Shown in pieces: positions 45,544 through 55,644 of a DNA stretch of 64,000 bases. The translations under genes were made by a program, and so were the position numbers. The stretch is from Sessilibacter corallicola. GTDB taxonomy: Bacteria > Pseudomonadota > Gammaproteobacteria > Pseudomonadales > Cellvibrionaceae. Under the pieces are notes generated by a model. It was not told where the DNA came from and did no database searches. It saw only the letters and a program-made list of their open reading frames with translations. The DNA lies in NCBI RefSeq assembly GCF_021290925.1, contig NZ_JAJSLX010000001.1, forward strand, positions 1,302,001 to 1,366,000. Reading direction: 5' to 3'. The stretch's first letter is position 1. Each line of letters begins with the position of its first letter.

Positions 45544-47067
45544 ATGTCGTTGTCGGTGGTTAAAACCCGCGCCCAATTAGGTATTGAGGCGCCCGAGGTA
45601 TCCGTTGAAGTTCACATATCCGGCGGGTTGCCCAGTCTAAATATTGTCGGCCTGCCAGAAACCGCCGTCAGAGAATCAAAAGAGCGAGTCAGAAGCGCTC
45701 TAATCAACAGTCACTTTGAATTCCCCACTCGCCGAATCACCATCAACCTAGCACCGGCCGACTTACCAAAAGAAGGGGGGCGTTACGATCTACCGATCGC
45801 TCTCGGCATTCTCGCAGCCTCCAATCAAATACCAGCAGAATCCTTAAACAATATTGAATTTTTGGGGGAGTTGGCACTATCAGGAGATATTCGTCCTGTT
45901 AAAGGCGTTTTGCCCGCAGCGATTAACTGCGAGCAAAAACAGAGGACTCTGTATATTCCTCTGGAAAATCAAACCGAAGCAGCGCTCGTTGAGAACTTAG
46001 ACTGTTTTCCATTCGACAACTTATTAAACGTTTGCGCCCATCTAAAGGGCGCAATCGAATGGCCAAAAGCACAAGTCATCGCACAACATCACAGCGATGA
46101 CTCCAGCCATAACCTTAATCAATTAGATTTAAGCGACGTTAAAGGACAGCAACAAGCAAAACGGGCATTAACCATCGCCGCCGCAGGTCAGCATAATTTA
46201 TTGTATTTTGGGCCGCCGGGTACCGGAAAAACACTATTGGCTAAACGCATGCCGACCATTCTGCCCAGACTCACCAATGCCGAATCTCTAGCCGTTGCCT
46301 CTGTATATTCGGTAGCGGGAACCACACGACCCGCTTGGGGAGAGCCGCCTATTCGCTCACCGCACAACACAGCATCAGCAACTGCCATTGTTGGCGGCGG
46401 AATACATCCCAAACCTGGAGAGATCTCTCTGTCCCATCATGGAATATTATTTTTGGATGAATTTGCAGAATTTCCCCGCTCGGCACTGGAAGTTTTGCGC
46501 GATCCGTTAGAGTCCGGTTTGATACATATTTCAAGAGCCAATCAACAAGTCGCCTACCCCGCTAGATTCCAATTATTGGCTGCGATGAACCCGTGCCCCT
46601 GCGGTTATTTGCACAGCCAACGCTGCCACTGCACTCCTGATCAAATACGTCGTTATCGCAATAAAATTTCCGGGCCCATACTCGACCGTATTGATCTGCA
46701 GGTTGCTGTAGGAATGATAAATCCCAGCGAACTGAAAAATATGAGCGGTGGAGAAACCAGCGAGCAGGTTCGCGCCAAGGTTGTTGCCGCCAGAGATCGT
46801 CAGCAAACACGCCAAGGGTGCACCAACGCCAATCTTTCCAGCAAGCAGCTGGATAACATCTGTAAGCTTGGAAACAGCGAAAGCTTGCTGCTAGAAAGGG
46901 CCATAGAAAAACTGGGGTTATCAGCTCGGGCCTACCACCGAACCATTAAGGTCGCCAGAACCATCGCCGACCTTGCTCAAAGTGAAGACATTAAAAAAGA
47001 ACACGTTATGGAAGCGTTGACTTATCGGCAGCTAGAAAAACAACCGACACACTCTCAGACTGGCTAA
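45544..47067 (+). CDS. comM: YifB/ComM family Mg-chelatase-like AAA+ ATPase
   Basis: 507 residues from ATG 45544 ('SLSVVKTRAQLGIEAPEVSVEVHISGGLPSLNIVGLPETAVRESKERVRSALIN'); an in-frame ATG is at 45517 and another at 45535. N-terminal Lon-like fold, Walker A 'GPPGTGKTLLAKRMP', Walker B 'GILFLDEFAEF', and the zinc-like cluster 'NPCPCGYLHSQRCHC' before the C-terminal lid domain ('GLSARAYHRTIKVARTIADL'). ComM is a hexameric helicase that promotes branch migration during natural transformation. AAGG precedes the start at ~10 nt. Confidence 0.94.
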   Translation: MSLSVVKTRAQLGIEAPEVSVEVHISGGLPSLNIVGLPETAVRESKERVRSALINSHFEFPTRRITINLAPADLPKEGGRYDLPIALGILAASNQIPAESLNNIEFLGELALSGDIRPVKGVLPAAINCEQKQRTLYIPLENQTEAALVENLDCFPFDNLLNVCAHLKGAIEWPKAQVIAQHHSDDSSHNLNQLDLSDVKGQQQAKRALTIAAAGQHNLLYFGPPGTGKTLLAKRMPTILPRLTNAESLAVASVYSVAGTTRPAWGEPPIRSPHNTASATAIVGGGIHPKPGEISLSHHGILFLDEFAEFPRSALEVLRDPLESGLIHISRANQQVAYPARFQLLAAMNPCPCGYLHSQRCHCTPDQIRRYRNKISGPILDRIDLQVAVGMINPSELKNMSGGETSEQVRAKVVAARDRQQTRQGCTNANLSSKQLDNICKLGNSESLLLERAIEKLGLSARAYHRTIKVARTIADLAQSEDIKKEHVMEALTYRQLEKQPTHSQTG

Positions 47068-47069
47068 GA

Positions 47070-47522
47070 CTAATTAAACTCAAAACCAAATGGGTTGCCT
47101 TTAGATCGCCGAGAGCGCCCGCCGTCGGCGTCTGACTCAACACTGATATCAAACTTAGAGATCGAACCCAACTGAGACACTTGGCACGACACAAAAGAGG
47201 ACTCCGATTCTTTTTGTGGCCCGCTCAGTACCTCAATATTCATGAAAACTAAGAATCGTCGGTGTTGCTGATCATAACGAGTGGATAAATCATCCATTGC
47301 GTAAGCATACAACTCATCTCCGTACTCATTAGTGACCCGATCAACGCACTTGAGATAGGCGTCGGTCATAGTAACGTTTCGATATTGCGCCTCAGAGCCA
47401 GACCGAGACTCAGCACGATTAAAAAACGTTTTTGTCAGGAGAATAGAAATGAACGCCAATACAATCATCAGCACAGCAATCAATACTTGAGATCGAGTAT
47501 TCTTGGAAAAGATCGACAACAT
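47070..47522 (-). CDS. Membrane-anchored protein of unknown function
   Basis: 150 residues from ATG 47522 (a TTG start at 47534 is possible). One N-terminal transmembrane helix ('SQVLIAVLMIVLAFISILLTKTFF') followed by a soluble, probably periplasmic domain with 'YRNVTMTDAYLKCVDRVTNEYGDELYAYAMDDLSTRYDQQHRRFLVFMNIEVL' and two cysteines ('YLKCV', 'FVSCQV') that could form a disulfide. No family recognised. It is convergent with comM; 2 bp separate the stop codons. Confidence 0.65.
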   Translation of the reverse strand: MLSIFSKNTRSQVLIAVLMIVLAFISILLTKTFFNRAESRSGSEAQYRNVTMTDAYLKCVDRVTNEYGDELYAYAMDDLSTRYDQQHRRFLVFMNIEVLSGPQKESESSFVSCQVSQLGSISKFDISVESDADGGRSRRSKGNPFGFEFN

Positions 47523-47643
47523 AAACCCCGACAACGAACCACCTTATCAAAAGTGTAGTCGATACTCGGGTCGGCCCTAACGAAATTACGCTGGCTCAAG
47601 GCATAATTTCGTTAGCTATCAACTGACCTTTTACGGTCTACAA

Positions 47644-49107
47644 TTACGACTTGCTTGGTTTGCGGTAGACACCAAAGTTGCCAACGCCGCCATTGAGTAA
47701 ATGGCTGGCGTGCATTTTACTCATAACCCCTTGATCACAATACAAAAGATACTGACGCTTGGGCAGCTCGTCGGCCTGCTTGAGTAAGGCGTAAAACGGT
47801 ATTTCTAGGGTTTCGGCTGAAACACCCAGTTGCAATGGTGCAGCCTCAATTTCATCGGGGTGGCGGATATCAATTAACACCGCATCGGTGGGTAAATAAG
47901 TAAACTCATCCACCTCAAGATCACCATCAGCCACTGCCATTACTTGCTGTATTGGCTCCACTTTGGCCTTTTCGATGGCTTGCTCAAGAATATTAAAATC
48001 GAAACCCTGTTCCTCGCTTTCAACTTTATCTATCTTGGCCCGCGTCGTTGGCTTGCGGGAAATTACCCCGCAATATTCCGGCATATTGGCGGCAAATTCT
48101 TCAGCGCCAATCTGTCTGGAAATATCAATGATGTCGCCCTTATCCATGGTGACCAGAGGTCGCATTACAAGAGTGTCAGTCACACGATCGATAATAGATA
48201 AGTTGGTTAAGGTCTGGGAGGATACTTGCGCAACGGCTTCACCCGTGACTAGTGCTTGAATGCCTTGATGCTCAGCAACTTTGGTCGCCGCTCGCAACAT
48301 CATTCTTTTTAAGATAACACCCATATTGGCGTCGGATACTTTTGTCAGAATTTCCCCGACAACCTCTTCAAAGGGAACCGTGACAAACCTCACCTGATGG
48401 GATGCACCAAATTTGTGCCACAGATAATAAGCCACTTCTTTACAGCCAATTTCGTGGTCTCGCCCACCCAAACTAAAGAAGCAAAAATGCGTTCTAAGCC
48501 CTCTTTTGATGGTCAGATAACTAGCCACCGTAGAATCGAAACCGCCCGAGATCAGCGATAACACGGGATCTTGGGTACCCAAAGGAAATCCGCCGAGACC
48601 CGCGATCTGCTCGCGAACCACATAAAGATTTTGGTTTTTGATCTCCATCTTAACGGTAACATCGGCGCCTTTTAACTTCACACCAAGAGCTTTGGAGTGC
48701 TGGTTTAAACCTCCGCCGACATACTTTTCAACGTCGATAGAACTGAATTCCTGATCTCCGCTGCGCTTCACTCGAACACAGAAAGTCTTACCCTCAAGCG
48801 CATCCAACCAAATCGACGCGGTTTTTTCGTAGATATCGTGCATATCCTCGTAGGTAAAAGCGGATACCTCATAGAAAAAAGCCACACCGGGCGTGCAGGA
48901 CAGAATATCCTTCGCTTTGGCGATGACTTGCTCATCATCATTTTCAGACACCACATCAATTTTTTCCCAATCTCGAATCACCTTGACGGTGGCATCCAAA
49001 GGTTTGAGCAGTGAACGCAAATTATTTTGCAACTGACGAGTAAAGCGCTTGCGCACCGGCGCACTTTTGATGGTGATTTCTGGGAAGAGCTTAACGATAA
49101 AATGCAT
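47644..49107 (-). CDS. thiI: ThiI, tRNA 4-thiouridine / thiazole sulfurtransferase
   Basis: 487 residues from ATG 49107 (a frame starting at 49146 adds unrelated residues). N-terminal NFLD/THUMP domains ('MHFIVKLFPEITIKSAPVRKRFTRQL...GKTFCVRVKRSGDQEFSSIDVEKYVGGGLNQ'). PP-loop 'LSLISGGFDSTVASYL' binds ATP. 'MPEYCGVIS' carries the conserved Cys used for disulfide formation, and the C-terminal rhodanese domain has the active Cys in 'YLLYCDQGVMSKMHA'. It modifies U8 of tRNA and supplies sulfur for thiamine. Faces away from glnA, sharing the upstream region. Confidence 0.95.
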   Translation of the reverse strand: MHFIVKLFPEITIKSAPVRKRFTRQLQNNLRSLLKPLDATVKVIRDWEKIDVVSENDDEQVIAKAKDILSCTPGVAFFYEVSAFTYEDMHDIYEKTASIWLDALEGKTFCVRVKRSGDQEFSSIDVEKYVGGGLNQHSKALGVKLKGADVTVKMEIKNQNLYVVREQIAGLGGFPLGTQDPVLSLISGGFDSTVASYLTIKRGLRTHFCFFSLGGRDHEIGCKEVAYYLWHKFGASHQVRFVTVPFEEVVGEILTKVSDANMGVILKRMMLRAATKVAEHQGIQALVTGEAVAQVSSQTLTNLSIIDRVTDTLVMRPLVTMDKGDIIDISRQIGAEEFAANMPEYCGVISRKPTTRAKIDKVESEEQGFDFNILEQAIEKAKVEPIQQVMAVADGDLEVDEFTYLPTDAVLIDIRHPDEIEAAPLQLGVSAETLEIPFYALLKQADELPKRQYLLYCDQGVMSKMHASHLLNGGVGNFGVYRKPSKS

Positions 49108-49231
49108 GAAGAGACCAAAAATGGGGTTATTCAACAAAATTGTCAATTATAAGCCAGCGAATTGATTTTCACACATTCCAAGATCGCCTTATCCAAGGTA
49201 GCATATGCAGCTCGCTGAATGCCTGCAGTTA

Positions 49232-49248
49232 GTGCACCAAAAAGATGC
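49232..49248 (+). promoter_or_regulatory. NtrC-like binding site upstream of glnA
   Basis: TGCACC-AAAAA-GATGCG fits the NtrC dyad TGCACC-N5-GGTGCA with changes only in the second half. A second TGCACC half-site follows near 49252. It lies ~110 bp before the -24 element, the usual enhancer distance. Confidence 0.55.
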
Positions 49249-49354
49249 GCCTGCACCAAAAGCGACCACCCTCGTGTTTTATATTACAAATCCAAGTGAC
49301 GCAAGGTCTGCGGTTAGCGGAGGGTATTATAAAACACAGGGGCCCAAAAGGTAG

Positions 49355-49370
49355 TGGCATACAACTTGCT
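49355..49370 (+). promoter_or_regulatory. Sigma-54 promoter of glnA
   Basis: TGGCAT-ACAAC-TTGCT has the -24 GG and -12 GC with the exact 10-bp spacing. Predicted start of transcription is near 49382, giving a ~130-nt leader before glnA. Confidence 0.87.
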
Positions 49371-49512
49371 CACTTATGATGCACCCAACACTTGTCTGTT
49401 GGCTTTGTGCACGCCAAGGGGCAGATCACCTACATCAGCATTGGGTAGAAGGCGCTATAAAAGCGCTTAATCCCTAATAACCTTATTCTGGCACAGCCAT
49501 TTTGGAGGAAAC

Positions 49513-50919
49513 ATGTCAGAGCAGACTCTGAATTTGATAAAAGAAAACGAAGTTAAGTGGGTTGACCTACGCTTCACCGATACCAAAGGTAAAGAGCAAC
49601 ACGTAACTATTCCTACAAGCGAAGTTGATGATAACTTCTTCTCTGACGGAAAAATGTTTGACGGCTCCTCAATCGCTGGCTGGAAAGGCATTAACGAATC
49701 TGACATGATCTTAATGCCAGATGACAGCACCAGTTTCCTTGACCCGTTCACTGATGAATCTACCGTTATCTTGCGTTGTTCAATCGTTGAACCTACTACA
49801 GGTGAAGGCTACAACCGCGACCCTCGCTCTATCGCAGAACGCGCTGAAGCTTACCTACAATCTACCGGTTTTGGCGACGCTGCTTTCTTTGGCCCAGAAC
49901 CAGAATTCTTCGTTTTTGACGACATCAAGTGGGGCGCAGACATCTCTGGCGCGTTCTACAAAATCGATTCAGAAGAAGCTGCTTGGTCTTCAGGCAACGA
50001 TATGATCGACGGCAACATGGGTCACCGCCCAGGCGTTAAAGGTGGTTACTTCCCAGTACCTCCAGTTGATTCTCTTCACGACGTTCGTGCTGCCATGTGT
50101 AACGCAATGGAAGCAATGGGCCTAGAAATTGAAGTACACCACCACGAAGTGGGTACTGCTGGTCAGTGTGAAATCGGTGTTGGCGCAAACACCCTAACTA
50201 AGAAAGCGGACGAAGTTCAAATTCTTAAGTACGCTGTTCACAACGTAGCTCACGCTTACGGCAAAACCGCGACCTTCATGCCGAAGCCACTTGTTGGCGA
50301 CAACGGTAACGGCATGCACGTTCACCAATCTTTCGTAAAAGACGGTGTTAACCAATTCGCTGGTGATGCTTACGCTGGACTTTCTGAAACTGCTCTTTAC
50401 TACATCGGCGGTATCATTAAGCACGCTAAAGCATTGAATGCTTTCTGTAACGCATCTACCAACTCTTACAAGCGTTTGGTTCCAGGCTTCGAAGCACCAG
50501 TCATCTTGGCTTACTCTGCTCGCAACCGTTCTGCTTCTATCCGTATTCCTTACGTTGCTTCTGCTAAAGGCAAGCGTATTGAAACTCGCTTCCCAGACGC
50601 AACTGCGAACCCATACTTGGCATTCGCTGCATTGCTAATGGCTGGTCTTGACGGTGTTAAGAACAAGATTCACCCAGGAGATTCTGCAGATAAAGATCTT
50701 TACGACCTACCTGCTGAAGAGCTTTCTGAGTACCCAACGGTTTGTGCATCTCTTGAAGAAGCACTAGCGTCTCTTGATGCAGACCGTGAGTTCTTGAAAG
50801 AAGGCGGTGTATTCGACGACGACATGATCGACGCTTACATTGATCTTAAGAACGAAGAAGTTGAAACATTGAACATGACTACTCACCCAGTAGAATTCTC
50901 AATGTACTACAGCGTGTAA
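49513..50919 (+). CDS. glnA: Glutamine synthetase type I GlnA
   Basis: Makes glutamine from glutamate, ammonia and ATP; dodecameric. 468 residues as usual. Conserved parts: '[17 protein letters not shown]', '[17 protein letters not shown]', '[24 protein letters not shown]', '[16 protein letters not shown]', '[20 protein letters not shown]' and '[27 protein letters not shown]'. The adenylylation site tyrosine is in the 'LYDLPAEE' loop near residue 397. Strong Shine-Dalgarno TGGAGG. Codon use is that of a highly expressed gene (CGT/CGC, GGT, AAC). Transcribed from the sigma-54 promoter under NtrC control. Confidence 0.97.
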   Translation: MSEQTLNLIKENEVKWVDLRFTDTKGKEQHVTIPTSEVDDNFFSDGKMFDGSSIAGWKGINESDMILMPDDSTSFLDPFTDESTVILRCSIVEPTTGEGYNRDPRSIAERAEAYLQSTGFGDAAFFGPEPEFFVFDDIKWGADISGAFYKIDSEEAAWSSGNDMIDGNMGHRPGVKGGYFPVPPVDSLHDVRAAMCNAMEAMGLEIEVHHHEVGTAGQCEIGVGANTLTKKADEVQILKYAVHNVAHAYGKTATFMPKPLVGDNGNGMHVHQSFVKDGVNQFAGDAYAGLSETALYYIGGIIKHAKALNAFCNASTNSYKRLVPGFEAPVILAYSARNRSASIRIPYVASAKGKRIETRFPDATANPYLAFAALLMAGLDGVKNKIHPGDSADKDLYDLPAEELSEYPTVCASLEEALASLDADREFLKEGGVFDDDMIDAYIDLKNEEVETLNMTTHPVEFSMYYSV

Positions 50920-50946
50920 TCACTTCTTACCAAGTGCATGACACCG

Positions 50947-50979
50947 AAAACCCCAGCCTAGCTGGGGTTTTCTTTTTTT
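50947..50979 (+). terminator. Intrinsic terminator of glnA
   Basis: AAAACCCCAGC / GCTGGGGTTTT (50947-50957 and 50961-50971) around CTA, followed by C and seven T. Ends glnA before the DUF4124-ntrBC genes, which are probably transcribed separately or by partial read-through. Confidence 0.93.
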
Positions 50980-51161
50980 GGCCTCACTCACGCCACACCA
51001 TGTCGAACACCAAACTAGATCGAACCGCAAACTCCCTGTAGAACCTTCCCCAAACCTGACGAAAACCAAAGACTCACCGCATCGAACGAGCTACTATAAA
51101 AACTGCTTGATAACATCAAATCAGAAATTCAAACCTTCGGATTACTCATCTAGAGGTCTTT

Positions 51162-51686
51162 ATGAACAGATATCACACTCAACTACTCCTCTTGATCTCG
51201 TTGAGCTTGCCATTCAATCCGCTTGTCTTCGCTCAGGAAATCTACAAATCCGTTGATGAACATGGCAATGTCACTTACAGCGACAGCCCAAGCAAAAACT
51301 CGAAAGTCGTTGAACTGCCTACTATCAACAGCCAAATTCCCATTGATGGCGAAGTCGCGCCGAGGCTATTTCCCGGAGACACAGAAGAAAAGCCTGTTAA
51401 ATACAAATTGACCATTTCCGAACCCGCAAACGATACCGCCATACCTCCCGGCCAACTCAGCTTTTCCATTCAAGCTTCCATCAAGCCACAACCGACAACA
51501 GCGCTCACCTACACCTTGGTTTACGACGGCAACGAGCAACAAACCTCCAGCGCACCCTCTTTTGTCATCAACCACCCGCTTCGAGGCAGCCACAATATAG
51601 CCATCAAAGCTAAGCTTGAAGGGAAAACGGTTGCATCATCAAATAGCATAACTGTTCATGTTATTCGCCCCACTGTCTCAAGATAG
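51162..51686 (+). CDS. Exported DUF4124 domain protein
   Basis: 174 residues with a signal peptide (MNRYHTQLLLLISLSLPFNPLVFA). The DUF4124 domain follows directly: 'QEIYKSVDEHGNVTYSDSPSKNSKVVELPTINSQIP'. The remaining part forms an Ig-like beta domain ('SEPANDTAIPPGQLSFSIQASIKPQPTTALTYTLVYDGNEQQTSS...HPLRGSHNIAIKAKLEGKTVASSNSITVHVI'). Function unknown; the gene between glnA and ntrB is common in this group. AGAGG Shine-Dalgarno. Confidence 0.9.
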   Translation: MNRYHTQLLLLISLSLPFNPLVFAQEIYKSVDEHGNVTYSDSPSKNSKVVELPTINSQIPIDGEVAPRLFPGDTEEKPVKYKLTISEPANDTAIPPGQLSFSIQASIKPQPTTALTYTLVYDGNEQQTSSAPSFVINHPLRGSHNIAIKAKLEGKTVASSNSITVHVIRPTVSR

Positions 51687-51833
51687 TGCATTTTCAAAAT
51701 CAGGGCGGATAGGGCAACTCATAAATGCCTCTATATCGGGTGTGAAAACCCGGTAAAGCTGGTCTTTACGTGCACTCGAATGGTTCGAATTTTGCTATTT
51801 CTAAATTCAATTGATTGAAAGTGCTCACCAAGA

Positions 51834-52910
51834 ATGACCCTCGAACCGAATTACAAACAATTACTCGACAGCCTTAGCACCGCTATCGTCGTCGTTACCA
51901 ACAAGCTAGAGATCTGCTACCTCAATCCGACAGCAGAGGCTTTGCTTGCCATTTCGGGCGCTCGGGTTATCGGCACCAGCATCAACAATTATTTTGCCGA
52001 ATCTGAAGCTGCAATCACCGCGATGCAAGAAGCGGCGAAACATCAACATCTATACACCAAGCGCCGCGCCAAATGGCAACTGCACAACAATCAGCAGTTG
52101 ACGGTGGACTACACAGTCACGCCACTGGCTGACCACGAAAACATGGCAGTAGAGATTCAACCACTGGACCGGTTATTGCGCATCAGTCGAGAAGAAGCCG
52201 TGGTATCTGCGCAAGAAACCACCAAAAATTTGATTCGCGGCTTAGCCCACGAAATCAAAAACCCACTCGGAGGTATTCGAGGCGCCGCGCAATTACTCGC
52301 GCGCGAACTGCCCGAGTTATCTTTGAGCGAGTACACCGATGTCATCATTGACGAAGCCGATCGCCTCAGAAACCTTGTCGACCGCATGCTCGGCCCTCGG
52401 CAGTTGCCCAATTGGGCCGACATCAATATTCACGAAGTTTTAGAGCGAGTGTCCACACTAATCAGCGCTGAGAGCAAAGGACTGGTTGAACTCAAACGCG
52501 ATTACGACCCCAGTATTCCTGTATTGCAGGGGGACAGAGAACTGCTCATTCAGGCGATCTTGAACATCATGAGAAATGCGATGCAGGCGCTAACCGAAGC
52601 GAAAACAGCATCGCCGGAAATCATGGTGCGCACACGCATACAACGACAGTTTACGATCGGCAGAGAAAACCATTCTCTCGTTTGCCGAATTGACATCGTT
52701 GATAACGGACCTGGAATTCCGCCGAATCTAATCGAGGATATCTTTTATCCGATGATTTCCGGGCGCGCCGAAGGCACGGGACTTGGGCTTTCCATTTCCC
52801 AACAACTGATCAACCAACACAACGGCTTGGTGGAATGCGAAAGCCGACCAGGCAGCACAAATTTTTCGATATATTTACCGATGGAAATGCACAATGCAGA
52901 AACCAAATAG
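51834..52910 (+). CDS. ntrB: NtrB (GlnL), nitrogen-sensing histidine kinase
   Basis: 358 residues, cytoplasmic. N-terminal PAS domain ('LLDSLSTAIVVVTNKLEICYLNPTAEALLAISGARVIGTSI'), then the phospho-acceptor His139 in 'LAHEIKNPLGGIRGAAQLLAREL', and a HATPase domain with 'NIMRNAMQAL', 'DNGPGIPPNLIEDIFYPMISGRAEGTGLGLSISQQLI'. NtrB phosphorylates NtrC when nitrogen is low and dephosphorylates it when bound by PII. Its end overlaps ntrC by 17 nt. Confidence 0.95.
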   Translation: MTLEPNYKQLLDSLSTAIVVVTNKLEICYLNPTAEALLAISGARVIGTSINNYFAESEAAITAMQEAAKHQHLYTKRRAKWQLHNNQQLTVDYTVTPLADHENMAVEIQPLDRLLRISREEAVVSAQETTKNLIRGLAHEIKNPLGGIRGAAQLLARELPELSLSEYTDVIIDEADRLRNLVDRMLGPRQLPNWADINIHEVLERVSTLISAESKGLVELKRDYDPSIPVLQGDRELLIQAILNIMRNAMQALTEAKTASPEIMVRTRIQRQFTIGRENHSLVCRIDIVDNGPGIPPNLIEDIFYPMISGRAEGTGLGLSISQQLINQHNGLVECESRPGSTNFSIYLPMEMHNAETK

Positions 52911-54339
52911 CGTCTGGATTATTGATGACGACAAATCAATCCGTTGGGTACTGGAAAAGTCACTACAACAAGCGGGCATTGAGACCACTTGTTACGAATC
53001 CGGTGACCAAGCACTTAGTGCCGTCTCAAGCGGCAAAGCACCCGATGCCATTTTGAGCGATATTCGCATGCCGGGCATTGATGGTTTGGCGCTTTTGGAA
53101 AACCTACACATCAAATACCCAAATCTGCCCATCATCATCATGACGGCGCATTCCGATTTGGACAGCGCCGTGGCTGCGTATCAAAGTGGTGCATTCGAAT
53201 ACCTTCCCAAGCCCTTTGATGTCGACGAAGCACTCGCCGTAACTCGCCGAGCACTGGCTCATGCCGAAGAGCAGGAACAACAGATTGTCGAGGCTGCCAG
53301 CCCAGTGGAAGAAGCCGAAAACAACGGCGATATCATCGGTGAAGCACCGGCTATGCAGGAAGTGTTTCGCGCCATTGGTCGACTCTCACAATCAAACATC
53401 ACCGTATTGATCAACGGTGAATCCGGCACGGGTAAAGAACTCGTTGCCCGCGCGCTTCACGAACACAGCCCGCGCAGACAGCAACCATTCATCGCACTGA
53501 ACATGGCAGCTATTCCTCGAGATTTGATCGAATCCGAGCTGTTTGGTCACGAAAAAGGCGCGTTCACAGGCGCTGGCGGTCAACGCCAAGGGCGATTTGA
53601 ACAAGCAAACGGCGGCACCCTGTTTTTAGATGAAATCGGCGATATGCCGTCAGACACGCAAACACGATTGCTTCGCGTACTAGCTGACGGCGAATTCTAT
53701 CGAGTTGGCGGCCACACTCCGGTGAAAGTTGACGTTCGAATCATCGCCGCAACGCACCAGAATTTGGAAACCTTGGTAACGGAAAATCGCTTCCGTGAAG
53801 ATTTATTCCACCGTTTAAACGTTATTCGTATCCACATTCCAAGACTATCAGATCGCCGAGAAGACATTCCGAAGCTGTCTCAGCACTTTTTCCAAAAAGC
53901 CGCATCCGAGCTTGGTGTCGAACCGAAGGTTTTATTGCCAGAGACCGAAAAGTACCTCTGTAATATCGCCTGGCCAGGTAACGTCAGACAATTGGAAAAC
54001 ACGTGTCGTTGGATTACGGTCATGGCCTCTGGCCGAGAGGTTCACGTTCAAGACTTGCCGCCGGAGCTGATGGATCAAAGCCACGAAGTTGAGCCATCTG
54101 GCGACTGGAACAAAGCCTTACGCCACTGGGCCGACCAAGCGCTCGCTCGCGGTCAATCCGATATTCTTTCTGAAGCCGTGCCGATCTTTGAACGAGCTTT
54201 GATCGAGACTGCTTTGAAGCACACTGCGGGAAGAAAACGAGATGCAGCAAATTTGCTCGGCTGGGGCCGAAACACGCTGACTCGAAAGCTCAAAGAATTG
54301 GGCATGGTTGAGTCCGGCGAAGAAGCGCCAGAAGAATAA
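52894..54339 (+). CDS. ntrC: NtrC (GlnG), sigma-54 nitrogen response regulator
   Basis: 481 residues. Receiver domain with Asp56 in '[15 protein letters not shown]'; AAA+ domain with Walker A '[17 protein letters not shown]', the sigma-54 loop GAFTGA in '[13 protein letters not shown]', '[12 protein letters not shown]', and '[12 protein letters not shown]'; C-terminal Fis-like helix-turn-helix '[26 protein letters not shown]'. Phosphorylated NtrC activates glnA and, by inference, glnK-amtB. It shares 17 nt with ntrB. Confidence 0.96.
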   Translation: MQKPNSVWIIDDDKSIRWVLEKSLQQAGIETTCYESGDQALSAVSSGKAPDAILSDIRMPGIDGLALLENLHIKYPNLPIIIMTAHSDLDSAVAAYQSGAFEYLPKPFDVDEALAVTRRALAHAEEQEQQIVEAASPVEEAENNGDIIGEAPAMQEVFRAIGRLSQSNITVLINGESGTGKELVARALHEHSPRRQQPFIALNMAAIPRDLIESELFGHEKGAFTGAGGQRQGRFEQANGGTLFLDEIGDMPSDTQTRLLRVLADGEFYRVGGHTPVKVDVRIIAATHQNLETLVTENRFREDLFHRLNVIRIHIPRLSDRREDIPKLSQHFFQKAASELGVEPKVLLPETEKYLCNIAWPGNVRQLENTCRWITVMASGREVHVQDLPPELMDQSHEVEPSGDWNKALRHWADQALARGQSDILSEAVPIFERALIETALKHTAGRKRDAANLLGWGRNTLTRKLKELGMVESGEEAPEE

Positions 54340-54352
54340 AATCCTATCGTTG

Positions 54353-54390
54353 GAAATCGAAGTCCCTCGATCACACGACACTTCGATTTC
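54353..54390 (+). terminator. Hairpin after ntrC
   Basis: GAAATCGAAGT (54353-54363) / ACTTCGATTTC (54380-54390), a perfect 11-bp stem with a 16-nt loop, 13 bp after the ntrC stop. Only a weak T-rich tail ('tatctttcat'). Confidence 0.65.
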
Positions 54391-54716
54391 TATCTTTCAT
54401 GACACTTGTTGATTCCAACAACCACCAAATTTCCTCACTCTCAACTCCGATAACTGCATCGCTCAGATTAGCCAGCAACGCGCAGAAATACCCAACAAAC
54501 CTGTCGCAGCACGCACTTCGACAAAAACTAAAAAACAGAATGTGAGTAGAAGAGGAAGAAAAATAAGCTGAAGCTAACAGCAGAAAGGAGCTGGGGAATC
54601 TATATAGAAAAGAAAAGCGAGAAGTAAAAAAGTATAGAAAGGGGAAACTAAAGCACTGAGTAAAACCAATTCTACATTGGTAACTTCTACTCAGTGCTTA
54701 CACAGAAAACCAAGCC
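54391..54716. other. AT-rich spacer between convergent ntrC and secB
   Basis: About 330 bp of purine-rich sequence without a gene; ends in a long hairpin (54651-54699) described separately. Confidence 0.4.
54651..54699. terminator. Two-part hairpin downstream of secB
   Basis: Outer stem AAGCACTGAGTA (54651-54662) / TACTCAGTGCTT (54688-54699), inner stem ACCAAT / ATTGGT (54665-54670, 54676-54681). Perfect pairing in both parts. Placed just below the secB stop on the minus strand. Confidence 0.6.
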
Positions 54717-55226
54717 TTAGTTAACGGCTGGATCTTCCTGGCCTTTTGCTTCCGCGTTTTGCTGTGCTTGAGCAACAGCTTGCGCGAATAAGGCATCGAA
54801 GTTAACTGGTGGCAACATCAACGCAGGGAAACTTCCCTTAGTTACAACACCGTCAATCGCTTCGCGAGCGTATGGGAACAAGATTTGTGGACACGCTGTG
54901 TTCAACGCGTGCGCCAACTGTTGGCCTTCTAGACCGGCAACAGTAAATGCACCACCTTGCTGAACTTCAACCAAGAACGCAGTTTCTTCTTCGATCTTAA
55001 CGGTAACCGTTAGAGTCAAGATAACTTCGTATAGGTTTTCATCAATTTTAGTGGTTTTGGTGTTCAACTCTTGGTTGATCGCAGGTTTCCACTGCTTGCG
55101 GAAAGCCTGTGCACCCATCGGTGCTTCAAACGATAAATCTTTGATGTAAATTCGCTGGATTGCAAATTGTACTTTTTGCTCAGAGCCCTCTGAAGCGGCT
55201 TGCCCTGCTGCGTGTTCTTCAGCCAT
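54717..55226 (-). CDS. secB: Protein-export chaperone SecB
   Basis: 169 residues. Tetrameric chaperone that keeps preproteins unfolded and hands them to SecA. Conserved parts are '[22 protein letters not shown]', '[24 protein letters not shown]', '[65 protein letters not shown]'. The tail is Ala/Gln-rich. Follows grx on the same strand after 145 bp. Confidence 0.96.
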   Translation of the reverse strand: MAEEHAAGQAASEGSEQKVQFAIQRIYIKDLSFEAPMGAQAFRKQWKPAINQELNTKTTKIDENLYEVILTLTVTVKIEEETAFLVEVQQGGAFTVAGLEGQQLAHALNTACPQILFPYAREAIDGVVTKGSFPALMLPPVNFDALFAQAVAQAQQNAEAKGQEDPAVN

Positions 55227-55371
55227 GTTACTGCCTTATATTCTAGAATTAAAACTAAAAGACACCCGAACGATAATATCCATGTGTCCAGCGATTACTA
55301 AAAATCTTCCTTCGCGAAGGATATGAGGGTATTTAGCAGCATTTCAACCCTAATTTGATCCGCAAAGAAGA

Positions 55372-55632
55372 CTAGCTAACTTGCGCAACGAGAGTATCGA
55401 GCTCGCCGGTAGAATCGGCGTAATACAGGTCGTCACAGCCACCGACGTGACGGTCGCCAATCCAGATTTGTGGAACACTGGTGCGGCCAGCTTTCTTAGT
55501 CATCTCTCTGCGTAACTTGTTGTTGTTATCAACAGGGATCTCTTTGTATTCAAGCCCTTTGTTTTTCAACAAGTGCTTTGCGCGAATACAAAAAGGACAA
55601 AAACGGGTCGTGTAGATCACAATGTTAGGCAT
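55372..55632 (-). CDS. grxC: Glutaredoxin 3 (GrxC)
   Basis: 86 residues. Redox-active motif CPFC in 'IYTTRFCPFCIRAKHLLKNKGLEY' (more often CPYC), with 'RTSVPQIWIGDRHVGGCDDLYYAD' for glutathione binding. Reduces disulfides with glutathione. Located between the rhodanese gene and secB, as in Pseudomonas; 12 bp after the rhodanese stop. Confidence 0.94.
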   Translation of the reverse strand: MPNIVIYTTRFCPFCIRAKHLLKNKGLEYKEIPVDNNNKLRREMTKKAGRTSVPQIWIGDRHVGGCDDLYYADSTGELDTLVAQVS

Positions 55633-55644
55633 AATTCCTCCAAA

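Larger units (their letters stand above)
49108..49512. other. Divergent control region of thiI and glnA
   Basis: 405 bp holding an NtrC-like site, the glnA sigma-54 promoter and two small hairpins in the predicted glnA leader: CCAACA-cttgtc-TGTTGG (49385-49402) and GCGCT-ATAAA-AGCGC (49452-49466). No ORF of interest. Confidence 0.55.
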
